Positions 14,740 through 23,387 of a stretch of 25,806 nt of DNA are shown piece by piece. The notes under the pieces are model-generated. The model ran no database searches. It had not been told where the DNA came from and saw only the letters and a program-made list of their open reading frames with translations. The translations under genes and the position numbers were made by a program. The stretch spans positions 1-25,806 of the forward strand of contig CAXYVG010000052.1 of assembly GCA_964292325.1 (NCBI GenBank), given 5' to 3'. Source of the stretch: CTSoil-075 sp964292325. GTDB taxonomy: Bacteria > Bacillota > Negativicutes > DSM-13327. How positions within the stretch are numbered: position 1 is the stretch's first letter; each line of letters opens with the position of its first letter.

Positions 14740-15822
14740 TTACTGATTACGATCTAACAACACTTGTTCGCGAACTCTTTTTAAACCATCTCTGATTATT
14801 TTAGCTCGCACTTCACCAATGCCATCAATATGGCTTAAATCTGCAACTTGCGCATTATAAATAGGATGAATGGTTTTAAAAAAAGTGACCAATTTTTCTA
14901 CTGTCATCATGGGTAATCTAGGAATTTTCCCTAGTATCCGATACCCTCTAGGTACTACTTGTATATCTAAAATATTTGGGGTTGTTCCATAACCCAAAAT
15001 ATGGCATATAATAATAGGTTCTAAACTTTCCTCGGGTAAAGCCCTTAATTGTGCACGTACCTGTTCATGTATCTGCGGGTCACTATTGGTACAATAATCT
15101 TTGATCAATAGCTCCATCTCATCATACTCTGACATTAGTTCTTCCAATTGCATATTAACTAATCGCCCTTCACTGCCTAGCTCAATCACATTCAGTTCAA
15201 TTTCTCTAGTAATACGGCTCACTTGTTCAACCCGAATCATAATCTCAACTACATCTACCAGTGTCACTAGATGATCAAATTCAAGAGCACTTAAATTAAT
15301 TAAGCTTCGTTGCAATACTTTTTTATATTTTTCCAAAGTCTGCAAAGCTTGATTGGTTTTGCTTAAAATAACAGTAATATCTTTTAGCGTATACCGTAAG
15401 TTACCTAAGTACATCGTAATCAGGTTCCGTCGTTGCGAGATCGCTATCACAAGCCCTCCTGTTTGTTTTGCAACCCGCTCGGCAGTACGATGCCGTGTAC
15501 CCGTCTCGGTTGTAATAATATTAGAATCAGGTACTAACTGTGCATTGGCATATAAAATATGTTTTGCATCGGCAGATATAATCAGTGCTCCATCCATTTT
15601 CCCTAGCTCATAAAATCCAGCAGGCGTGTATTCACAATTGAGAGAAAAACCGCCATCTCTTATCTCCATTAAAGATTCCTCATTACCTACTAATACCAAT
15701 ACGCCCATTTTGGCTCGTAGGATATTCTCTAATCCCTCTCTCAGTGGTGTCCCAGGAACCAATTTTTGAATCGTTTTAATAAATTTTGTATCCCATAATC
15801 GATCTTCACGATTTTTCATCAT
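14740..15822 (-). CDS. disA: Diadenylate cyclase, DNA integrity scanning protein DisA
   Basis: DisA condenses two ATP into cyclic-di-AMP and responds to branched DNA; in spore-formers it delays sporulation on DNA damage. The DAC domain shows DGALIISADAK (Asp77-Gly-Ala) and TGTRHRTAER with the RHR motif near 110-112. The middle region is helical, and a helix-hairpin-helix DNA-binding domain lies at the C-terminus (LSHIDGIGEVRAKIIRDGL). Length 360 is typical. The ATG overlaps the radA stop, with GGAGG ten bases upstream, so radA and disA are translated together. Last gene of the mcsA-mcsB-clpC-radA-disA operon. Confidence 0.97.
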   Translation of the reverse strand: MMKNREDRLWDTKFIKTIQKLVPGTPLREGLENILRAKMGVLVLVGNEESLMEIRDGGFSLNCEYTPAGFYELGKMDGALIISADAKHILYANAQLVPDSNIITTETGTRHRTAERVAKQTGGLVIAISQRRNLITMYLGNLRYTLKDITVILSKTNQALQTLEKYKKVLQRSLINLSALEFDHLVTLVDVVEIMIRVEQVSRITREIELNVIELGSEGRLVNMQLEELMSEYDEMELLIKDYCTNSDPQIHEQVRAQLRALPEESLEPIIICHILGYGTTPNILDIQVVPRGYRILGKIPRLPMMTVEKLVTFFKTIHPIYNAQVADLSHIDGIGEVRAKIIRDGLKRVREQVLLDRNQ

Positions 15823-17183
15823 ATAAATACCGCCTCCATTGCTTCTATCACATTACAAACCCCTACTATTTTTATCTCTTGTTGATTGATTCTTAAACCC
15901 TTTACATTACCAGTAGGAATAACAAATCGTTTAAAACCAAGCTTGGCGGCTTCTTTAATCCGAATATCAACTCTTGATACCATACGAACTTCACCAGTAA
16001 GTCCTACTTCTCCCATCACAACGGTCTGAGAATCAAGAGAAATATTACGAAAGCTTGAGGCTACAGCTAAAATAACTGCTAAATCCGCAGCAGGTTCCGT
16101 AATTTTAATACCACCTACAGCATTTACATAAGCATCCTGATTGGCTAACATTAGGCCCACACGTTTTTCTAATACTGCCATCAATAAAATAAGACGATTA
16201 TAGTCAAATCCCGCTGCCATACGCCTCGGCATACCAAAACAGGTTGTACTAACCAACGCTTGTATCTCAATGAGTATAGGTCTAATTCCCTCCATACAGG
16301 CTAGCACAACCGATCCTGGTGCACTTTCCGCTCTCTCCATCAATAATAGACCGGAAGGATTTTTCACTTCGAGTAATCCATCTTCTTCCATAGAAAATAT
16401 ACCACTTTCATGTGTTGAGCCAAATCGATTCTTGATTGCACGTAATATACGAAAAGCATGACTCTTATCGCCTTCAAAGTATAACACCACATCTACCATA
16501 TGTTCTAAAATACGTGGTCCCGCAATATTTCCTTCTTTTGTCACGTGTCCAATAATTGCGATGGGAATACCACTTTCTTTAGATAAACGCAGTAGCTTTC
16601 CCGTAGATTCTCGCACTTGCCCCACACTACCAGGTGCTGATGGAATCTCTGAACTATACATCGTTTGAATCGAATCGATAATCATCAGAGCTGGTTTCAG
16701 GCGATTGGCAACTAGTGTAATTTCCTCTAAATCTGTTTCTGTCATAATTAATAACTGTTCGCTTAATTTATTGAGCCTTTCCGCTCTCATCTTAGTTTGT
16801 ACAGCTGACTCTTCTCCTGAAACATATAGCACTTTACCATATACCTGACTCACACTACAAGCTACTTGTAAGAGCATCGTTGATTTACCAATACCAGGAT
16901 CACCGCCAATCAAAATCAGTGCTCCTGGTACAATTCCGCCGCCTAACACACGATCAAATTCTCCCACACCTGTTGCTAATCTAGGCACGGGTAAATTATC
17001 AACTTCTGTAATGGGTCTTGGTTTAGTACCCTCATTACTATTATGACGAATTTTTGTTTCAGACTTACTAACAACTTCCTCCACCATACTATTCCACGCG
17101 GCACAACCAGGACATTTTCCCAACCATTGAGGTGCGTCGTGACCGCATTCTTGGCAAACAAAGCGAATTTTGACTTTAGCCAA
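15819..17183 (-). CDS. radA: DNA repair protein RadA
   Basis: RadA is a RecA-like hexameric helicase promoting branch migration during recombination. The N-terminal zinc finger has Cys10, Cys13, Cys24 and Cys27. Walker A is GGDPGIGKSTMLLQ, and the RadA-specific KNRFGSTHE motif and the C-terminal Lon-protease-like domain (YVNAVGGIKITEPAADLAVILAVASS) are all present. The frame opens at a TTG at 17213, but GGAAGGGG falls inside that extension, so the TTG at 17183 (LAKVKIRFVCQECG, 454 residues) is the likely start. It is 52 bp after clpC and overlaps disA. Confidence 0.95.
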   Translation of the reverse strand: MAKVKIRFVCQECGHDAPQWLGKCPGCAAWNSMVEEVVSKSETKIRHNSNEGTKPRPITEVDNLPVPRLATGVGEFDRVLGGGIVPGALILIGGDPGIGKSTMLLQVACSVSQVYGKVLYVSGEESAVQTKMRAERLNKLSEQLLIMTETDLEEITLVANRLKPALMIIDSIQTMYSSEIPSAPGSVGQVRESTGKLLRLSKESGIPIAIIGHVTKEGNIAGPRILEHMVDVVLYFEGDKSHAFRILRAIKNRFGSTHESGIFSMEEDGLLEVKNPSGLLLMERAESAPGSVVLACMEGIRPILIEIQALVSTTCFGMPRRMAAGFDYNRLILLMAVLEKRVGLMLANQDAYVNAVGGIKITEPAADLAVILAVASSFRNISLDSQTVVMGEVGLTGEVRMVSRVDIRIKEAAKLGFKRFVIPTGNVKGLRINQQEIKIVGVCNVIEAMEAVFI

Positions 17184-17235
17184 TCTTGTATACCCCTTCC
17201 AAATTAAAAACAAATAAGAAAATGAACCCGGTCTA

Positions 17236-19668
17236 TTATTTCTTAGTTAATTCTAATTTTCCACTTTCAGCAATATCAACTAACACAGTGTCACCATTTG
17301 TGACTTCATGTCGTAGCATTAATTCAGCAATTTGATCTTCAATCATTTTTTGAATCGCTCGACGTAATGGCCTTGCGCCATAAGTAGAATCTCGACCAGC
17401 TTTTACAAGTTCAGCCTTCGCCGTATCGGTACATTCAAGACTAAGCCCATTCTCACGTAACCGCTTATCTACCTCTTGTAACATCATATTCACAATATGA
17501 ATCAATTCATCATCACTAAGACTACTAAAAACAATCAACTCGTCTATCCGATTGAGGAATTCTGGACGAAACGTACGCTTTACTTCTTCAAGAACTCTAT
17601 TTTTAGCATTCTTCTCACTATTATCCTCTTTGCTATCCACCATAAATCCTACAGTCCCAGCATCTTTTCGTAAATATTTTGCTCCCACATTGGAAGTCAT
17701 AATGATAACCGCATTTTTAAAATCTACTCTACGCCCTTGACTATCAGTCAATCTGCCATCTTCCAATACTTGCAATAAAATATTAAAGACATCTGGATGA
17801 GCTTTTTCTATTTCATCTAGTAAAATTACTGCATATGGCTTGCGACGTACCGCATCCGTCAATTGTCCACCCTCATCGAAACCAATATAACCCGGTGGTG
17901 CCCCAATCAAGCGAGAGACTGTATGTTTTTCCATATACTCTGACATATCAAGCCGAATCATAGAATCTTCATCACTGAATAAGGCTTCCGCTAATGCCCT
18001 AGCTAGTTCAGTTTTGCCAACACCTGTTGGTCCCAAAAAAATAAATGAACCAATTGGACGTTTTGGATCTTTTAATCCCGCCCTAGCCCTTCTTACAGCC
18101 TTTGCTACAACCTGAACGGCTTCATGCTGACCAACCACTCTCTTATGCAATGTTTCCTCTAAATTTAATAAACGTTCGGTTTCCTCTTGTGCTAGTCTTT
18201 GTACTGGAATACCTGTCCATAAGGCTACAATATGAGCAATATCTTCCCCTGTAACCACAAGTTGGTCACTGCCTTGTTGTTTCCATTCTTTCTGTTTATT
18301 TTCTAATTCTTGTTGAATATGTTTATCTTCATCTCTAAGGCGTGCTGCTTGTTCATAATCCTGCACCGCAATCGCTGCTTCCTTTTCCGTCTGTAATTGC
18401 GCTAATTTTTTTTCTAACTCTTTCACGTTTGATGGTGAAGAAAAAACGGTAAGGCGTACTTTAGCTGCTGCTTCATCGATTAAATCAATTGCCTTATCAG
18501 GCAAAAACCGATCAGAAATATAGCGATGCGACAACGTAACTGCCGTAAGAATTGCCTCATCCGTAATCGTAACCCGATGAAAGGCTTCATATTTATCACG
18601 AATGCCTTGCAAAATCGTAACAGCATCTTGTACCGATGGTTCATTCACTGTAATTGATTGAAATCGTCGCTCAAGCGCAGCATCTTTTTCAATATGTTTT
18701 TTATATTCATCAAGAGTGGTAGCACCAATTACTTGTATTTCGCCACGAGCTAAGGCCGGTTTTAAAATATTAGCAGCATCAATAGCCCCTTCTGCAGCTC
18801 CTGCTCCTACCAAAGTATGAAGTTCATCAATAAATAAAATAATATTCTCATCTTGCCTAACTTCTTCCATGATTTTTTTCAGTCTTTCTTCAAATTCCCC
18901 TCTATACTTCGCCCCTGCCAGTAATGAAGCCATATTAAGAGATACTACACTTTTACCGCGTAATAAATCAGGTACATTATTTTGTATAATACGCTGGGCT
19001 AACCCTTCCGCAATGGCTGTTTTACCAACACCTGGTTCACCAATCAATACTGGATTATTCTTGGTACGGCGACTCAAAATTTGCAATACACGCTCAATTT
19101 CTTTATCTCGACCAATTACAGGATCAATTTTTCCTTCTTGGGCTAGTTTATTTAAATCCCGACCAAATTCATCAAGAGTAGGCTTATTAATTCCTTGCTG
19201 CTTAGCTCCTGGAGTCGGTCCCTGGGTAGAAGGTGCTGCTCCATTTAAAAGTTCAATGACTCGTTGTCTTACGATATTAAAATTGGCACCTAAAGCTGCT
19301 AACAATTGTACAGCTACGCCCTCGCCCTCTTGAATAAGTCCTAATAATAAATGTTCTGTACCAACATAATTATGTCCTAATTCATTTGCTTCTTGAATTG
19401 CTAGTTCGATACATCTTTTTGCCCTTGGTGTATAGGCAACTTGCGAACTCATCTCTGTACCACGGCCTATCAGATTTTCTACACCAGTGCGGACAATCTC
19501 AATTGTGATTTGTAATGAAAGTAGCACTTTAGCTGCTACTCCTTCCCCTTCACCGAGTAAACCAAGTAATAAATGTTCCGTTCCGACATAATCATGTCCA
19601 AACTCTACCGCTTCCTGCTGCGCTAAATATAAAGCTTTTTGGGCTCTTTTAGTGAATTTCCCTACCAT
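17236..19668 (-). CDS. clpC: ATP-dependent Clp protease ATP-binding subunit ClpC
   Basis: ClpC unfolds substrates, including those marked by arginine phosphorylation, and feeds them to ClpP. The 810-residue protein has two Clp N repeats in residues 1-145 (FGHDYVGTEHLLLGLL and LGHNYVGTEHLLLGLI), Walker A1 GEPGVGKT at 210-217, Walker B1 LFIDE near 278-282, a middle coiled-coil M-domain with a UVR-like segment (AVQDYEQAARLRDED), Walker A2 GPTGVGKTELARALAEALF, the IGAPPGYIGFDEGGQLTDAVR loop, and a C-terminal D2 small domain. The ATG directly follows the mcsB TAA, so translation is coupled. No degradation-specific residue was checked beyond these. Confidence 0.98.
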   Translation of the reverse strand: MVGKFTKRAQKALYLAQQEAVEFGHDYVGTEHLLLGLLGEGEGVAAKVLLSLQITIEIVRTGVENLIGRGTEMSSQVAYTPRAKRCIELAIQEANELGHNYVGTEHLLLGLIQEGEGVAVQLLAALGANFNIVRQRVIELLNGAAPSTQGPTPGAKQQGINKPTLDEFGRDLNKLAQEGKIDPVIGRDKEIERVLQILSRRTKNNPVLIGEPGVGKTAIAEGLAQRIIQNNVPDLLRGKSVVSLNMASLLAGAKYRGEFEERLKKIMEEVRQDENIILFIDELHTLVGAGAAEGAIDAANILKPALARGEIQVIGATTLDEYKKHIEKDAALERRFQSITVNEPSVQDAVTILQGIRDKYEAFHRVTITDEAILTAVTLSHRYISDRFLPDKAIDLIDEAAAKVRLTVFSSPSNVKELEKKLAQLQTEKEAAIAVQDYEQAARLRDEDKHIQQELENKQKEWKQQGSDQLVVTGEDIAHIVALWTGIPVQRLAQEETERLLNLEETLHKRVVGQHEAVQVVAKAVRRARAGLKDPKRPIGSFIFLGPTGVGKTELARALAEALFSDEDSMIRLDMSEYMEKHTVSRLIGAPPGYIGFDEGGQLTDAVRRKPYAVILLDEIEKAHPDVFNILLQVLEDGRLTDSQGRRVDFKNAVIIMTSNVGAKYLRKDAGTVGFMVDSKEDNSEKNAKNRVLEEVKRTFRPEFLNRIDELIVFSSLSDDELIHIVNMMLQEVDKRLRENGLSLECTDTAKAELVKAGRDSTYGARPLRRAIQKMIEDQIAELMLRHEVTNGDTVLVDIAESGKLELTKK

Positions 19669-20736
19669 TTAAATTCCCTCCTGCTTAATTTTTTCGCGAA
19701 TAATCGTCGCACGTAATTGCCTACGCTCAACAGAATCCAGTTCCGGTTGATTGCTAAGTTTCTGCAAAAAATTTGGTCTAGTAATGACCATCAGTTCATT
19801 AAAATTGCATAACGGGCTTTTATCAATAATTCCAAGGTCACAACCTAGTCGTACATCACTAAGCATTGATAATGCTTCTTGCCCTGAAATACTACGAGCA
19901 TATCGGAGTATCCCATAAGAGCGCCATACACGATCCACAAGTGTATCCGTAGCCTCACGATATAGCTCAGCCCTTCCGGCACGTTCATGATCAACAACTT
20001 GCTTCACTATATTATATAAATTATCGATAATAGCTTGCTCTGTGAAACCTAATGCTAACTGATTGGATATTTGAAAGATATTCCCATTGGCCTCGCTTCC
20101 TTCACCATATAACCCTCTCACGGTTAAACCAATCTGCGTAACAGCATTTACAATATGATTCATCTGTTTAGTCAAAACTAGTGCTGGTAGATGTAGCATA
20201 ACAGATGCTCTGAGTCCTGTTCCCAAATTGGTAGGACAAGCAGTAAGATAACCTAATTGCTCATTAAAGGCAATATCATGTTTATTTTCAATCGTATCAT
20301 CAATTTGATCAGCTAAACTAAACGCCTCTGTCAAATTAAGACCAGGCATGATCGATTGTATCCTTATATGATCCTCTTCGTTAACCATAATACTAGCGGT
20401 TGTATCAACATTCACAAGCAATGCCCGTTTTTCCGCTTTACGCGCATGATCGGGACTAATAATGTATTTTTCTACCAATACTAGTCTTTCTAATAGTGGT
20501 ATTTTTTCTAAATCAACAAACATATAATCCGCTTGTTTCATTGCATTCAGATCATCTAATGATTCGTGCATTTGCGATACGACTTTTGCTAATTGCTCAA
20601 CATTAGCTCTCTGTGGAAAGGGGATACCTTCCAGATTGCGTGCTAGCCGAATGCGACTCGCTAATACAATATCATCATCCTCAGCACCATCTTTCATCCA
20701 ATTGGCAAAAGGTTGATCTAGCAAATTTTCTATCAT
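19669..20736 (-). CDS. mcsB: Protein arginine kinase McsB
   Basis: McsB phosphorylates arginines of target proteins, marking them for ClpC-ClpP and releasing CtsR in bacilli. It has the ATP:guanido phosphotransferase fold: ASRIRLARNLEG near 26-37, MVNEEDHIRIQ at 117-127, CPTNLGTGLRASVM with the catalytic-site Cys at 167, and RGLYGEGSEANGNIFQISNQ at 207-226. Length 355 is normal. It is six bases after mcsA and adjacent to clpC. The retained catalytic motifs indicate an active kinase even though ctsR is not beside it. Confidence 0.97.
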   Translation of the reverse strand: MIENLLDQPFANWMKDGAEDDDIVLASRIRLARNLEGIPFPQRANVEQLAKVVSQMHESLDDLNAMKQADYMFVDLEKIPLLERLVLVEKYIISPDHARKAEKRALLVNVDTTASIMVNEEDHIRIQSIMPGLNLTEAFSLADQIDDTIENKHDIAFNEQLGYLTACPTNLGTGLRASVMLHLPALVLTKQMNHIVNAVTQIGLTVRGLYGEGSEANGNIFQISNQLALGFTEQAIIDNLYNIVKQVVDHERAGRAELYREATDTLVDRVWRSYGILRYARSISGQEALSMLSDVRLGCDLGIIDKSPLCNFNELMVITRPNFLQKLSNQPELDSVERRQLRATIIREKIKQEGI

Positions 20737-20742
20737 ATTTTG

Positions 20743-21264
20743 CTATGCCTCCTTATTATCCATACCAATGTTTTTTTCTAAACTGCGAATTTTATCTCGA
20801 ACTAAAGCTGCTTCTTCATACTCTTCATTGATGACATATTGTTCTAACTCTTGTCTCATTTTTTTTATTTCTTGTTTTACCTTTAGTGCTCCACCACTAC
20901 GTTTAGGAAATTTTCCAGTGTGCCGATTCGCACCATGAATTCTTGTTAATACAGGACCAAGTTGCTCACTAAAAGCAATGTAGCAATTGCTACAACCAAC
21001 CTTTCCTTTCTGGTTAAAATCACCATATGTCATACCACAATCCTGACAAATCACTTCGTTTGTAGTTTGCGCATCTGCAAAAAATTCTTGATTAAACATG
21101 CCCTTCAAAAAATCTTGTACCTGGAATTGGTTATCAAATGAAACATTGATTGCACCAATATTTTTTGCACATTCTTCACATAAATGTTTTTCTGTTTTTT
21201 TATTATTTTTTATTTGAGTAATATGTACACAGGCTGGACGTTTCTTACAATCACTACACAGCAC
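20743..21264 (-). CDS. mcsA: McsA, zinc-binding activator of McsB
   Basis: The 173-residue protein has two pairs of CxxC zinc motifs (CSDCKKRPACVH with CEECAK; CQDCGMTYGDF with CSNCYIAF) and a C-terminal UVR domain (EIKKMRQELEQYVINEEYEEAALVRDKIRSLE). McsA binds and activates the McsB kinase. The start is GTG with AGGAGG seven bases upstream. First gene of the operon mcsA-mcsB-clpC-radA-disA. In bacilli a ctsR repressor gene precedes it; here the upstream gene is unrelated (YdjM-like). Confidence 0.95.
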   Translation of the reverse strand: MLCSDCKKRPACVHITQIKNNKKTEKHLCEECAKNIGAINVSFDNQFQVQDFLKGMFNQEFFADAQTTNEVICQDCGMTYGDFNQKGKVGCSNCYIAFSEQLGPVLTRIHGANRHTGKFPKRSGGALKVKQEIKKMRQELEQYVINEEYEEAALVRDKIRSLEKNIGMDNKEA

Positions 21265-21294
21265 TTTATACCCTCCTCATATATCAACATAGAT

Positions 21295-21335
21295 CAATAA
21301 AATATAATAAGAATATCCCTTATTATATTTTATTG
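21295..21335. repeat. 17-bp perfect inverted repeat over the mcsA promoter
   Basis: CAATAAAATATAATAAG (21295-21311) and CTTATTATATTTTATTG (21319-21335) are exact reverse complements around AATATCC. The distal arm overlaps the predicted -10 of the mcsA promoter, so the site could act as a repressor operator or, as RNA, a 5' hairpin. It is not a CtsR heptad repeat or a CIRCE element. Confidence 0.85.
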
Positions 21336-21355
21336 TAATTTTACATTTTATTCAA
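21327..21355 (-). promoter_or_regulatory. Sigma-A promoter of the mcsA operon
   Basis: On the minus strand -35 TTGAAT (21355-21350) and -10 TAAAAT (21332-21327) with a 17-bp spacer. The -10 lies within the inverted repeat at 21295-21335. Confidence 0.6.
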
Positions 21356-21442
21356 TTCTTTTATAATAAAACACTTCATACTCTTTACATCACAACATCA
21401 GTGCTAAGCACAAACTAGTATAAAATAATACGCTGATATAGC

Positions 21443-21500
21443 AAAAAAACTTGGCTTTCGCCAAGTCCTTGGACCTAGGCATAAGCCCTAGCCTTCTTTA
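21443..21500 (-). repeat. Intergenic repeat, copy B, with terminator
   Basis: On the minus strand: AAAGAAGGCTAGGGCTT, a short CTAGG/CCTAG hairpin, then CTTGGC-GAAA-GCCAAG followed by seven T, a textbook terminator for the upstream membrane protein gene. The block GCTAGGGCTTATGCCTAGG aligns with ACTAAGGCTTCTACCTGCG of copy A, and the following AGGACTTGGCGAAA aligns with AGGATTTGGCCGAAA. The gene's stop codon is the first base triplet of the element. Confidence 0.8.
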
Positions 21501-22022
21501 TCCGCTATTTTTCTTTTTCCAGTAATGATATAGCAAATAACCTATCGCCACGACAATCAGTATATTATGAACCACTCTAAACTCAGCAGCAAAGTACTGC
21601 GGTTCCCAGTATGATACTGGACTATGTACGCCCAGTAAGGAAATCGGATATAAGAAAAAATTTGCATACGCGGCATGAGTTAAACCATCTATCAGTAGAT
21701 GTGTACCCCAGCCAATAACAAATGGCTGTCCTTTGTTTATGATCGGTAGCAATGTAAAAAGGAATGTAATACCCCAGATCACTACTGAATGCCCAATCAA
21801 ATCGATTTTAACCGCCCAAGGATATAATGGTAGAAAAGACATCATGATACTTGGGTTCATCACAAGTAAGTCGTTCCACGCTACTTGTCCCTTCCCCAAC
21901 ATAACACTTATTAGCACTACATAAATATAATCAGGAAACATCGATCCAGCTACAAACTGCCAAACATCAGGACGACGTCTTGTAAAAAAATATAACCAAA
22001 AGCCATGATGCCATGTAAACAT
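21498..22022 (-). CDS. YdjM-like membrane protein, possible metal-dependent hydrolase
   Basis: A 174-residue membrane protein with four or five helices. Conserved polar residues recall the YdjM/LexA-binding inner membrane hydrolase family: His5-His6 (WHHGFW), GSMFPDYIY with Asp31, IDLIGHS near 73-79, and GWGTHLLIDGLTHA near 104-117. These His/Asp positions would line a metal site in the membrane. Activity has not been established for the family as far as I know. AAGAGGTAG precedes the ATG. It lies upstream of mcsA, with a terminator repeat between, and it occupies the usual place of ctsR. Confidence 0.75.
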   Translation of the reverse strand: MFTWHHGFWLYFFTRRRPDVWQFVAGSMFPDYIYVVLISVMLGKGQVAWNDLLVMNPSIMMSFLPLYPWAVKIDLIGHSVVIWGITFLFTLLPIINKGQPFVIGWGTHLLIDGLTHAAYANFFLYPISLLGVHSPVSYWEPQYFAAEFRVVHNILIVVAIGYLLYHYWKKKNSG

Positions 22023-22136
22023 GCCAACTACCTCTTACTGATAAAGTTACGTTTTTACGCTCTGCTATATTATGTCCAATCATTATTATTTCTTACATAT
22101 TTTTATTATCAGTTATATCATTACCTTACTGACTAA

Positions 22137-22160
22137 TAAGAGGGCTTTACAGCCCTCTTA
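22137..22160 (-). terminator. Terminator after flavodiiron protein gene
   Basis: TAAGAGGGCT and AGCCCTCTTA form a perfect 10-bp stem with a 4-base loop, four bases after the stop codon. Downstream on the minus strand the T-rich tract is short (TTATTAG), so strength is uncertain. Confidence 0.7.
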
Positions 22161-22164
22161 TTAA

Positions 22165-23358
22165 TTACTTACTATTCTCTTGTACTTTTTTTGCAAACTG
22201 TAAACCAAAATCAAAACATTGCTTCTGTCCTTCGGCGTCAGCCTTCCACTTAAATGCCAACTGAGATGACTCAACCATTATACCACTTGCTGCTAACGAT
22301 TCCTCAATTGTTTTCTGTGCACCACCAGCCCAGCCATAAGCACCAAATACTCCACCTAGCTTCTTAACAGGACGTAATCCCTTCAGATAGGTAAGAAATC
22401 CTCCCATTGTCGCTAATACATCATTATGTTGGGTGGGGCAACCAACTAATACGCCACCTGCTTCCAATATATCAGTCATAATATCGCTTAAGGGGCTTGT
22501 TGTCAGTCTATGTAACTTAATGGTAGAACCTGCTGCTGCTGCGCCCTCTAAAATTCGTCTTGCCATTTCTTCTGTGGAGCCCCACATCGTATCATATACA
22601 ATAACAATACTATCATTATGATACCCACTACCCCATTGCTGATATTTTTTCATAATATCATTAATGTGTGTACGCCATATTACACCATGACTAGGAGCAA
22701 TCATTTTAATAGGTACTGTTTCTGTTTTACCTAATGCTTTCCCTAGCAGTCGATTGTATGGTAGAAGAATATTAGCAAAATATTTTCCTGCTTCATGTAT
22801 CACATCATGAACATCATTCTCATCATCAAACCGCTTACTGGTAGAAATATGTTGACCAAACGCATCATTAGAAAATAAAATTTCTTCACTATCAAGATAG
22901 CTTGCCATAGAATCAGGCCAGTGTAGCATTGACATTGTGATAAAATGCAATTTTCTACTACCTAAATCTAAGACATCTCCTTCTTTAACAACCTGAAAGT
23001 CATATTCTTGATGATAATGTTTTATAATGGATTCCTTACCTTGCGCTGTTAATACAATCTTAGCCTGAGGTGCTTGTTCCATAACAGCAGGCAATGCACT
23101 AGCATGATCTGGTTCGGTATGATTACAAACAATATAATCAATTTTTTTAGGATCAATAATCTGACTAATACGTTCTAGTAGCTCCTTGGCAAAAGGTGCT
23201 TTTACCGTATCAACCAAACAAATTTTTTCATCAACAATTAAATAGGCATTATAGGTAATACCCCGTGGAGTTTCATAGCCGTGAAAATTCCGCATCGTCC
23301 AATCAACGGCTCCCACAGAATATACGCCTTTTGCTATCTCAACATTATGTAACATCAT
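22165..23358 (-). CDS. Flavodiiron protein (A-type flavoprotein, FprA-like)
   Basis: Flavodiiron proteins reduce O2 to water or NO to N2O in anaerobes. The N-terminal metallo-beta-lactamase-like domain shows the diiron ligands: NHTEPDHASA (His80, Glu82, Asp84), LHWPDS (His146), SNDAFGQH (Asp165), and PSHGVIW (His224). A C-terminal flavodoxin domain begins near 250 with IVIVYDTMWGSTEEMA and holds FMN. No rubredoxin domain is fused, so a separate partner is needed. Two ATGs (MM) follow GGGGAGGAA; the second, at 23355, has the more usual eight-base spacing. It is 29 bp after fabK and probably cotranscribed. Substrate (O2 or NO) cannot be decided from sequence. Confidence 0.95.
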   Translation of the reverse strand: MMLHNVEIAKGVYSVGAVDWTMRNFHGYETPRGITYNAYLIVDEKICLVDTVKAPFAKELLERISQIIDPKKIDYIVCNHTEPDHASALPAVMEQAPQAKIVLTAQGKESIIKHYHQEYDFQVVKEGDVLDLGSRKLHFITMSMLHWPDSMASYLDSEEILFSNDAFGQHISTSKRFDDENDVHDVIHEAGKYFANILLPYNRLLGKALGKTETVPIKMIAPSHGVIWRTHINDIMKKYQQWGSGYHNDSIVIVYDTMWGSTEEMARRILEGAAAAGSTIKLHRLTTSPLSDIMTDILEAGGVLVGCPTQHNDVLATMGGFLTYLKGLRPVKKLGGVFGAYGWAGGAQKTIEESLAASGIMVESSQLAFKWKADAEGQKQCFDFGLQFAKKVQENSK

Positions 23359-23387
23359 AGTTCCTCCCCTATTTGCCAGTTTAACTT

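Noticed and set aside
21264..21440. CtsR operator or CIRCE element upstream of mcsA
   Set aside because: No AGTCAAA-type direct heptads or TTAGCACTC-type inverted repeat were found; only the A/T-rich palindrome is present.
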